Positions 10,525 through 21,200 of a stretch of 64,000 nucleotides of DNA are shown here, one piece after another. The position numbers were made by a program, and so were the translations under genes. The notes beneath the pieces were generated by a model. It did no database searches. It had not been told where the DNA came from and saw only the letters and a list, made by a program, of their open reading frames with translations. Positions within the stretch are counted from its first letter, which is position 1. Each line of letters opens with the position of its first letter. The stretch comes from Piscicola geometra (lineage: Eukaryota > Annelida > Clitellata > Hirudinida > Piscicolidae): positions 8,951,288 to 9,015,287 of the forward strand of contig OX030960.1 in assembly GCA_943735955.1 (NCBI GenBank). Direction: 5' to 3'.

Positions 10525-13500
10525 CAATCACTCCCGTCAACGGACAACAATGTCCCGAGAAAATGGACGTGGTGTTTCTTCTGGACCATTCAGGCAGCAT
10601 CACAGACCGAAACCCGAAGAATGGTTCATGGGACAATTGGCAATTAGTGAAGGACTTTGTCGTGGAAATGGTCGAAGATTTGCAAGTCAGCGTGGACCAC
10701 AGCCACATCGGAGTCGCCACCTTCGGGAACCTGGCGATCGTGAGACTAGCTCTCAATGAGTATTACGACTCTCCAACCATCATCAGGACCATCCGGAACA
10801 TTCCACCTGGCAACGGAAACACCAACACGTATGCCGGCCTCCAACTCATGCGGGAAATGTTCAGGGTGGAAAGAGGGGGAAGGTAGTTTTGCCTTTTGTA
10901 GTTTGCATTATTTTAAAATAAAGTTATTATGATGAACTGGTAAAACATGCGTTCTCACTTTATTTACTATTTCATACATGATCCCGTTAGATACAAAGTG
11001 CCGAGGGTGGGCATCATCATAACGGATGGCAAGCCCACCGTCAATCAACACCTCACCATTGCTGAAGCAACATCTCTGTACTATGCCAAGATTTCGCTGT
11101 ACGCCATTGGAATCACAGGTTTGAAAATTCATATCGCAAAATATTATATGAAATAGAATATTTACCAAGTTAAATATTTTATATGAGTAAATACACAAAA
11201 TAAAATTATTTCAATCTTCAGACGACATAGACGAGAACTTTTTGAAAACTATTTGTTCTCCCCCTCAACGCCTCAACGTCAACTACTGGCTCGCTCCCGA
11301 CTTCACGCGCCTGGTCAGCATCATCAGAAGTGTCCACTTGGCCACCTGCAGCAGCAGCTCCAACTTCACCACAAGTGACTGATTGCATTGATGGAGAACA
11401 ATAGCTCGATAGTTAATATATCTATCAGTCGGAAAGTCATTTCGTTTAGAATAATCAATAAAAGCATGCTAAATTTATTTTAAATCCTCCGATTTAACAA
11501 AAAATAACGTTCTCAGCGTGTGAGCACATGGACCTGGTGTTCAGCACCTCCCTTCCGACCGACAGAACCCATCTGACCACCCTCGAGTACCTCATCTCCG
11601 ACCTGGTTTCTCTCATGCCAGTGGGCCAGGGAGACAGCGGAGTTCGCATAGCTTTGACCACATACGACTACTACACTAGCACTTCAGTCATCCGGCTGGA
11701 CAGTTACTTCGACAAAAATGCCATTCTTCCCGTCATCGCCTCTCTCAGAATCAACACTGGATCCCCTTATGCCGACCCCTACCGAGCTCTTGATTTCATC
11801 AAAAATAATGTTTGCGAAAGTTTATTTTATTAGTTACTTTTAATTTAATAAAATTTTTAATCGTTTAAGAACACTAAATATTTTTGCATAAACCTTCGGC
11901 AAGGTTTTGGTGGCAAGTCAAGGCATGCGGGCGAACAGTTCAAAGGTGATTGTACTTTTCATCTGGGACGATCAACTCTACAACAAGCAGAACTTTGAAA
12001 GCTCCATAAAGCACTTCATTGACGCTGGAACCAGGGTGATCATAGTGGATGTGAGAGGTACGCTGCAGAAGAGTTACCTGCAGACCTTGGTCATGTACCC
12101 GAGGGATGTGCTCTCACTGTCCGGCTACACGTACCTACGCTCTAAAGTCAACGTACTCGCCAACACTCTCTGTTCCTTCGAAGAAAGTGAAAACATCAAA
12201 TTTGAGAATTATCAACTTTTTTTAAAAATTATTTTGAGTATTAAGTTTAGCAAAAAGTAAAAATATTGTCTGCCAAATTCATCAGATGTAGGCTGTCCTT
12301 ACATAGCAGACATTGTCCTCTTGGTGGACACTTCTTCTCGAATATACCAAGAGGCGAACTTCCAAAACCTCTGGACCAAGTACTACCAAGGCTTTCTAAT
12401 CAACTTCGTTCAAGCCTTCAACATAGGCCCTACCAAGACCCGGATCGCTATCATAACCTACAACTCTGTCTCCTCTCTCTTGGCTACCTTCACCGACTCT
12501 ACTTCTAGTACTTCTGTGGAGAACTATATCTCATCTATGCAACCAACCAACGATAATAATGTGAAACTTTTAAGATTTCCAAAATTCATATTAATTTTTC
12601 ATTTTAGAATAAATTACCTGAAATTGAAACTATTTAAGAAATAATTCATATATATTTTTCTTTTAGAGCAATCTCGCATCGGCTTTCAGAGCAGTAAGTT
12701 CAGTCTTCAGCACCTCCAGACCTGACACCAAGAAGATCCTAGTCCTTCTGAACTACTTCCATCCCACTTTAGAAGTGGAGAGAACTCTCTTAGAAGCGAG
12801 TTTCATCAAAGAGCAGGCGGACATTTTCACTGTTGGCATCATTCCACCACAGAAAAAAGACGAGAGTATCGCTCTATTGAGAAGTATTTCTTCACTACCG
12901 GATGATTACTACTTTTCAGCCCTTGACTTCACTCACCTTAATGACTTCTTGATTGACCTTATCAACGACGTTTGTCTCATTTCAACTCTCCCAAATGCTC
13001 CTGCAACTACAACTACAACTACAACTACTACTACAACTACAACAACTACAACTACTACTACTACAACAACTACTACTACAACTACTACTACTACAACTAC
13101 TACTACTACTACTACAACTACTACTACTACTACAACAACAACAACCACTATCCCTCCAAAGCCATTAACAATTCTACGTAGGTCTTAAAAACATAAATGA
13201 ATTTTTCTAACTCAACCTCAAGCTGCCAGATCTCACAAATACAATCTACTTCAGCTTTCCTCAGACCAACAACTCAACCATCAAATCAACCCCCCTCTCA
13301 ATCCCACCAGCTCCTCGCTGCAGTCAGCTGGTCGACATGCTTTTCCTCATCGACACGACACTCAACGTCAACTACAACTACTACACTTCCTTCTACCTTC
13401 CCATGCTGCAGAGCATAGTGCTGGGCATGGAGGTTGACCGGGGCCTCACCAGGGTTGCTGCTATCGCCTTCGCTGAAACTGCCAACGTCGTTTTCAACTT

Positions 13501-16500
13501 CGCTTCGTATAGCAGGTAAGAATTTTCAAAAGGTTTACAATTGTTTCCCCATTCGAAAGTCTATTAATAGAATTATTTTTCAATTGTAAATATTTTCTAA
13601 TGTGGAAAATTGAAGATATTATCCCCAGGCAAAGTTCAAAACAATCTATTTAATGCCCTCGCAACGTTTCTTAGCATATTTAGACATCTTGACTGTAAGC
13701 TCAATCGATAAAGATGAATCATAAACATTTTTGTATACTGTAACAACATTTAATTTTTATACAGCAATTTCTTTTAAAAGAACCACCAACAACAGGACTA
13801 CTGATGTTGCAACAGCGTTAGTAAATGTCCCTCACCAAGGCTTCTCCACCAACTTGAACAACGCCATTCTTCTAGCTCACAATTCTGTTTTCACAGCTTC
13901 CTCTGGAGCACGAGTTGACGTGAGTGTGAAAATGTTTAAAAAACTGAAATTTGACATTTATATATGAATAATCATTTAAATTTATTTTATACTATTAAAC
14001 CTCTATAAAACTTCAAAACTTATCTTCCCTTTCCTTAGGACAACCGAGTGAGCAAGGTGATTGTGGTGGTCACCAGCAACCCATCAACCAACGCCCAAGC
14101 CAGCATTACAGAGGCTGACAACGCAAGAAACAAGGGAATCTTCATCATCACAGTCGGCATCGGCACCTACCTCAATCTCCATGAACTCTCCAACGTCGCC
14201 TCATACCCTCTGAGCAAGAGCATGTTCACGGTGGACACTGCACGCAAGATGCCCTCCTTGGTCGATCCACTCATCTATGCCATCTGCCCTGGTCAGTGTG
14301 CCATTTTCTCATCTTTGGATTTGAAACTTCAGCGGGATATTTATTTCTCTCAGCTTGGTACTGACATACAATCTGTCCATCTTTCACTCACGCCTCCAAC
14401 CAGACCAACGACGACTCACCAACCAGTGCTCACCTGGCTTTGTGGGACCAACCTGCCAGGGTATCATTTCAACCTCAACTTTCTATTTATATTTTCAATT
14501 TCAAATGAGCGATCCACTACAAACGCTTCACCACCTCATCATTCATCATCATCATCACCACCACCACACAGAATGCCGCAGTGGAAACGACATAGTTTTC
14601 ATCCTTCCTTCTTCATACACCATCAACCAAGAAACCTTCATGAAGATGACCTCATTTGTGGCTGACGTCATCGAATTCCTCAACGTTGATTGGTGGAGCG
14701 GGTCCAGGGTGGGCATGATGGTTGCCGGGGTGACACCGGTGGTGAGTTTCAATCTGATGGCGCACCGAAGCAAAGAGGCGCTCCTGCAGGCGTGCCATGT
14801 TGACTACCAGGTCCAAGCCACATGTGACTCTAGTCTGGCCTTGAAGTGGGTGGTGGTGGTGGAGTGGTGGTGGAGTGGTGGTGGAGTGGTGGTGGTGGAG
14901 TGGTGGTGGAGTGGTGGTGGAGTGGTGGTGGAGTGGTGGTGGAGTGGTGGTGGTAGTGGGTGGTGGAGTGGTGGTGGTGGGTGGTGGAGTGGTGGTGGTG
15001 GAGTGGTGGAGTGGTGGTGGTGGAGTGGTGGTGGAGTGATGGTGGTGGAGTGGTGGTGGAGTGGTGGTGGAGTGGTGGTGGAGTGGTGGTGGTAGTGGGT
15101 GGTGGAGTGGTGGTGGTGGGTGGTGGAGTGGTGGTGGTGGAGTGGGGGTGGAGTGGTGGTGGAGTGGTGGTGGTGGTGGTGGAGGAGTGGTGGTGGAGTG
15201 GTGGTGGAAGATGTGAATGCGGGATGGGTTGGTAGAAAAGAGAAGAATGGCGTGGCTGTTGAATGCAAACGATGATTGTAGTGAAGAAAGTATAAATTAT
15301 AGTGTCTGACATCTGAATAAAAACGAGTTAAATTGCTGGGAAAAGTATATTTTGTATTAAATTGAGAATAATATTTTTCTAAATTCTAATTTCCTTTTGA
15401 CAGGGTGGCGAGAGAACAAATGTTCTTGCAATCAGTGGGAGACAGGCCGGATTATGGCAACTACATCATCTTCGTCAGCAATGGATTCTACGACAACAAA
15501 ACGAAAAGCTGGTTAGAAGCCGTTGAAGCGAGGAGAAGTGGAATCAAGATTCTCATGGTTTGAAGGAGTTGACTATAGGAAAACCTAAACCTAGAGAACT
15601 TTTCAATAAAACAATAAATGTTATAAATGTGAATTAAAGTTAAAATAACACAATATGTTAGACATTAAAAAACTTACTTATTAAAGTTTCCAAAATCTAA
15701 AATTTTCACACTTTCCTCTCAGATCGGGGTAGGGCCTTATGTGAGCGAGAGTGACCTGGCGAAGATCGCCTCCCACAGCAGCAACGTTTTCATGCTGACT
15801 TCATTCGACGACCTCAGCACCGCAACAAACCTCATCAGCACTGTCTTGTCACCCATGCTTTGTAACAGTGAGTTTGAAAAAAAAGAATACACAGTTTTTA
15901 TTAACTTTCATTTTTCATAAATTCCCAAATGAAACATTTTATTTTGTTTTTTCAAAGCTTTGAACCCTTGCTCTTCAAGTCCATGCAAGAACAACGCCGT
16001 GTGTTCAGTCGAAGCGGGCAATGTGAACTGTGGAGCGTGTCCAGTCGGATACAGTGGCAGATTCTGCGAGAGATGTAAGACTCCCACTCGATCCTTTAAA
16101 ATGAATTTGTGATTATAAAAATAAATGTTTATTGAATTTATTTTTAAAGTTAAACTATTCTTATTTAAACAATTTATTTAAACAATTTCACAGCTTGTAG
16201 CGGACTGGTCGACTTGGTTTTCCTTCTGAACACCGCTTCAGCAACCCACAGGGAACGAGTTCAATTCCTAGCCACTTTCGCATCCTCCGTCGTTGAATCT
16301 CTCAACATCCACCCTTCCTCCACCAGAGTAGCAGTAGTCTACTGGGGCCTCGAAGCCAAAGTTTTGTTCCATCTTAAAGACTTCCTCACTGCGAAAGACG
16401 TCATCGATGTAAGTGATATATTTACAAGTATGAAAAATTAATTTTAAAAAGAGATTAACTGAAAGTTAATAAAAACTTTTTAAACCCATTTCCTATTAAA

Positions 16501-18034
16501 TCAACTTTCAGGCAATCAGCACTGTGCCCTTCATGGGAGGGTCCTCGAACACAGGAGCGGCATTGGATCTAGTCTTAAAAGAAGTTTTTACTTCTGCAAA
16601 TGGAGACAGATCCCAAGCCAAAAACATCGTCGTTTTAGTGACTAACGTCAACTCAGAGATGCAACAAGAAACAACTATACCGAATGCCATTAAAGTATTT
16701 AAATGTTTATGTTTGAAAATTTCACAAAAACTAAACACAACCTAACAATAAAATTCATTATAATTCTTCAAGAACATCACCACCACCACCACCACCTCCA
16801 CCACTTCCACCACCACCTCCACCACCACCACCACCACCACCACCACCACCTCCACCACCACCACCAACACCACTGACAGCTCAGGACCTCCGGGGCAAGC
16901 ATACTGACCGTGGCGATCGAAACTCCCATGGCGGCCTCTGACGAACTGGAAGGAATTTCTAGCTTCCCGAGATCCTTGAACCAGTTCTACGTCAACAGAT
17001 TCAGTGACCTGCCATCTATCGTATCGACTGTTTCTTCCGCTTTGTGTGACGGTGAGAAGGATTTTTTCTGTGCGGTTTATACTATTTTTAGAAATAGCAA
17101 ATAAAACTTCGAGACATTGAAAATTTTGTCAATTAAAACGTCACAAAAGCCGAATAATTCGTTTAATGTTTCAGGGGTGAACGATTGTCTGTCGAGTCCG
17201 TGCTTGAACGGAGGCAGGTGTGAGGACGCCTTCAAGAACTACTTATGTGTCTGCCCGCCTGCCTATGCTGGAATGCGCTGTGAAAAAGGCAAGCTTGAAT
17301 ACTTTGAAGATAAGCTTTAAATTAAACATTGTTTCAATAATTCTTCACTTAACCATTTTACAGTATGTCAAACCAGACTCGACATAGCTGTGGTCTTGGA
17401 TCTGTCAGGCAGTGTGGTCGACGAGTACAACATCTCAGTTTCGATGGCAAGACACCTGGCTTACGGCTTGGATGTCACTTCAGATCTGGTCAGAATGGCT
17501 TCGGTCACTTTCTCGGACAGCGTTTCCAGCGGGTTTGACCTGCTCAAGTACCGAGCAGACAAGAAAAACCTCCTGGAGGCGTTCGACTTTGCGCTGAAAG
17601 TCGGAGGCAAGACGAACATCAAGGACGCTCTCTACTACCTCATGTCAGATGTCTTTGTAGAAGTGAGTGCTGCCTGGCAGTTTTTGAGTATAATAAGCAG
17701 CAGTATTTTGAACATTAATATAATTATTCATTAAAATTAAACTTCATCGTTTCCACGACAGAACAGAGGAGACCGACGTGATGTGAGGAACGTGGTGGTG
17801 CTGTTGACTGACGGCTACGCCAACGTCAACGACGAGCCACCCTTCCAGGGCGCAGACCTTCTCAAACAAAACGGCGTCAAGGTTTACGTGGTGGCGATTG
17901 GAGCGGACGAGTTCATGGGCCAAGTGGGGCCGTTGGCTTCGAGTCCAGAGTCTGAGCACCTGCTACGCATGCCGCCCCGCTCAGACCCGCTCCAGATTGC
18001 TGATTCTCTGCTCGCCAGACTGTGCAGACTGTGA
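10525..18034 (+). CDS. Extracellular multi-VWA, EGF-containing matrix or adhesion-like protein, 21 exons (N terminus missing)
   Basis: A modular, probably secreted protein. Exons: about 10525-10882, 10991-11118, 11222-11374, 11517-11809, 11904-12186, 12286-12560, 12667-13177, 13311-13515, 13781-13919, 14039-14291, 14404-14460, 14572-14845, 15404-15557, 15723-15867, 15958-16074, 16194-16408, 16512-16694, 16880-17051, 17175-17288, 17364-17662, 17762-18034. From the cysteine codon at 10551 they sum to 1525 codons with phase preserved throughout. Seven VWA domains begin near 10560, 11522, 12295, 13320, 14575, 16200 and 17370. EGF modules lie at 15958-16074 and 17175-17288, with a half-EGF at 14404-14460. 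VWA1 (DHSGS, TDGKP) and VWA7 (DLSGS, TDGYA) keep the metal-binding MIDAS signature; the middle ones have lost it. A Thr-rich linker separates VWA3 and VWA4. VWA-EGF layouts occur in matrilins and related matrix proteins, but I cannot name an orthologue. No signal peptide was found; it should be in an upstream exon. Confidence 0.85.
13005..13151 (+). repeat. Coding ACN triplet repeat, threonine-rich linker
   Basis: ACT/ACA triplets encode an almost uninterrupted run of about 48 threonines within exon 12667-13177, between VWA3 and VWA4. It is preceded by Pro-Asn-Ala-Pro-Ala and followed by Ile-Pro-Pro-Lys-Pro. Such Thr/Pro linkers in secreted proteins are commonly O-glycosylated and extended. 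Copy number is likely polymorphic. Confidence 0.9.
14846..15215 (+). repeat. GGTGGAGTGGT minisatellite filling a VWA-gene intron
   Basis: About 370 bp of a TGG/GGA/GTGGT minisatellite starts directly at the donor GTGGGT (14846) in the intron between exons 14572-14845 and 15404-15557. A higher-order copy is visible: the segment near 14940-15010 recurs near 15080-15140. Gly-Trp-rich and His-Pro-rich frames over it are artefacts. Confidence 0.9.
16772..16868 (+). repeat. CCACCA triplet microsatellite in VWA-gene intron
   Basis: An imperfect (CCA)n tract precedes the acceptor at 16878-16879. It acts as, or lies beside, the polypyrimidine region of that intron. It is not coding in the phase-consistent model. 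Confidence 0.85.
17289..17363 (+). other. GC-AG intron between EGF2 and VWA7
   Basis: The exon coding EGF2 ends CGCTGTGAAAAAG at 17288 and the next bases are GCAAGC, a GC donor matching the rest of the 5' splice consensus. The acceptor is TTTTACAG ending at 17363. No GT donor before it would keep the frame, while the GC donor restores phase 1 and joins to a Val-Cys-Gln-Thr start of VWA7. GC-AG introns are a known minority class. Confidence 0.75.
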
Positions 18035-18214
18035 TTTGATCAATAGATTTCGAGGTTTGGAGGTGCTTTTTGTATGTTTAAGATGTTTAGCAGTTAGCTT
18101 TGAAGATTAAAGTGAGGTTATATTATTGTATTAAATCATTATTAAATTTAAAAATTGCGATTTTGTAAGGTTTGGTTTTTGTAAAATTTGATTTCATAGG
18201 CTTACAGGGATTGG

Positions 18215-18220
18215 AATAAA
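18215..18220 (+). terminator. Candidate polyadenylation signal of the VWA gene
   Basis: AATAAA lies about 180 bases after the stop codon at 18032-18034, a normal distance for a short 3' untranslated region. Confidence 0.5.
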
Positions 18221-18229
18221 AGCAGATTT

Positions 18230-21200
18230 AATAACTAATTATGTCCACATAAAAGACGCTCACGTGACTGTGCAATTTAGTCGTAGTTAATTTTTTGAAC
18301 ATACTTTCTAGCTTTCTACATATTGTGTACAAATTAATCAACTGGCACTTTATTTCTTCATTTATTATTTTATTAATTTCATGGTGCTTTATATATATAT
18401 TTCTTTTTTTAGTTTTCCATCGGTGCTGAAATTATTAATGCGACTACTTGACTTCTAGAGACTGTTATTTATTATCTTGATGTGAGCTAATTTGATCTAA
18501 TTCGAAATAACTCTGGAAGTTTTCACGAAATCAAAAACATTTTTCAAAATTATGTTTTTTTCTCGCCTGTTTTGATAGAAATCCCTGTGTTCATTACTGG
18601 TTACAACGCTTTTTGAAAAATTGTAATATATTTCGAATCTCATCTTACTTCATTTTAATTATTTTGAGCTAAGATTTTAAAGCAAATAAAATCTTATTTT
18701 TCACATAATAACCTAATGCATGGAACAAAAAATAGTGGTATGTGTAAGGCAAGAGATTTGAGAGGTAATTACAAGTTATTACTTTTGAGGATTTGTGCAG
18801 TTAATCACACTATTTTATCCTGTGTACACTATTAAAAAAATCCAGCTCTAAGCACAATGCTTTTTTCAGTTTTTTCAAGTTCATTGTTCACTTTTTCATT
18901 TACAAAATTTTCTTTTCAATTCGAATTTTTTCTTATTTGTCTTTTTTTATAAACTATTCTATTTTTAAGAAGAATTTGAAATAACAAAGAAAAAACTGCT
19001 TTGGAGATTTTATTTTTATTAAATATAAATAAACAAAATATTTAAAAGCACGCAGAATCTATCGATTATATTCAAGACATTTTTTATCTCTTTTGACAGT
19101 CGCAATCTTTGAAGGTTTTGCTGCTTTCAAATTGTAAACTAAAAATGCATTCCATATTAAAAAAACTTCAAAAAACTGGTGCCAGTGATTTACGATTGGA
19201 TGCACGCAAACTACAGAATATCGCCACAGAATAATCTATTGACTTTTCCAGAATATTTTAACTTAAAAAATAAAATACTTGCTCATAAAATAAAGTTTCA
19301 TTATTTATTGGTGCTTGAAGGCTGCAGATGAAGAGATTGAAAGAAAAAGCATTTGTTTTCAATCAACGAGAAAAACACACGCTCTTGTGAATATTTATTT
19401 ATTCAAATATAATTTTTTTAAATTCAAAACAATTATAAATAAAAAGTGCAAATAAACATTTAGAGGCATTTTGGGAAACATTTAGCGAAACTGAGAGGAA
19501 ACGGATAGCGAGAGATATATCAAAAGCCTCACTAAAATTAAGTTCATACATAATTTAAGGCTATTTCCACGCAACTATGATGAAATATGACACTTCAAAG
19601 TGCCTTTATGTGTTTCTTCCATACCGTATACTATACGAGTGTTTGTATCAGTTAAAAATGCGTTTGTATATTTGAAAATTGTATTTTTCCTAGTTATGTA
19701 TGCCTTTTGTATGTGCTCCAACATATGCCTGCCACTCAGAGATGACATTTCCATGCAAGAAAACAAACACAAGCTTAGGGGTGTGAGGCACGGGAAAGTG
19801 AAGCTGTGTACGTGAAGGGAGAGACGAAGCTGATTAGGACACGGTTTTTTGGCTGATTCGGTGTCTGGTGGGTGTGCAAAGCTGGTATACTTTACAACTT
19901 CTTCTCTAAAAACAAGCGGAAATTCAAAAAACAGAAATACATATACACACATACATATATACACATATACACACATACTCATGGACAAATGCACACACAC
20001 ACACACAAGTACAAACATTTAGTGAGGCGTCTATCTGATATTACTCGCTTGTTCTTTCTTTAATTAGGACGTAATGCTAGAAGATAATCTGACCAGCAAC
20101 ACGGAATGCCTTTGTTTACTTTCTCTCCTATTTCCTGCTCTTCCTATTTAATTTAATTTTTTTGGTTTAAAAGAAAATAATATTTTGTTTTTATCAATTT
20201 AATTCACTTTAAAAAAAAAGAAAATGCAACATGTCTTCATTCTTACATGATGCAGAAAAGGGTTATAAAAACTTTAAAATCGATAAGGATTATGGAGAAA
20301 AATGATTTTTTCACGAGTGAAAGCAGGTCTCAAGTCTTTCGGCAATAAGTTTAGTTTCCTACAAACTTTTCCTGACAGTTTTGCGAACAATTAAAACACA
20401 CTTTGCACACACTACTTCAGTTAGCAGCCGTGTTTTAAAAACTATTAAAAGCCTAAAAAATATTTTTTAAAAGGGAAAATTACTGAAATTGAACAAATTA
20501 AGTTTAAACTTTTTACATTTTTAAGAGCGCAGATAGTTCTGCGTTGTGTTACATTCCTCGGCCTGATCAATCACTCTTCTCGAACACTTCACCTATTCCC
20601 CACCCACTCATCCATCCTCCTTTCCTACTCACACTCATCTATCAGTTCATTGTGTGCTTTTCAGAAGAACTCTTCGGTGTCTCCGTGCAGAATATCACGT
20701 CTCCTTCTCCCATCGAATCTTGCCATCCATCCAAGCATAGAACAACCATTCAACATTTCAACCAAATTGTCCATACACCTTTGAAACCATCACTACAACA
20801 CCACAAACACCACAGACACATTCGCATGCCACCACCAACAAACTATCGCCATTTCCTTCACAGCATAAGAAGCGTGGCTTATCTGGACTACGCCTTAACT
20901 CGCATATCGCCTTGATGAATAGCCTCGTGAGAAATGACTGGAGGAGAAGTGCTAGAAAAGCATTTCAAGACGATGTTGAATAATGAAAAGTTTAGAAAAT
21001 GTAAACCTCAACAAAAATATTACAAATTTAAGAGAATTATCCAATGTAGTTTTCTGAATATTTAGAGAAGTTTAGAAGTTTTTTTATATAGGAATTTCTT
21101 GAAAAATAGTTTTGAAATCTAATTTTATGGATGGTTTGTTTCGTTTTATTGAGGGTTTTAGATCGATATCTGGTCATTTAAATTATCTCAACTATGATTG

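Noticed and set aside
14804..15312. His-Pro-Thr-rich minus-strand frames of about 150 residues
   Set aside because: Antisense of the VWA-gene intron minisatellite; open only because the repeat lacks stops.
20544..20915. 123-codon plus-strand frame in a slightly GC-richer patch
   Set aside because: Low-complexity His/Pro/Ser composition, no domain, no splice-consistent partner.
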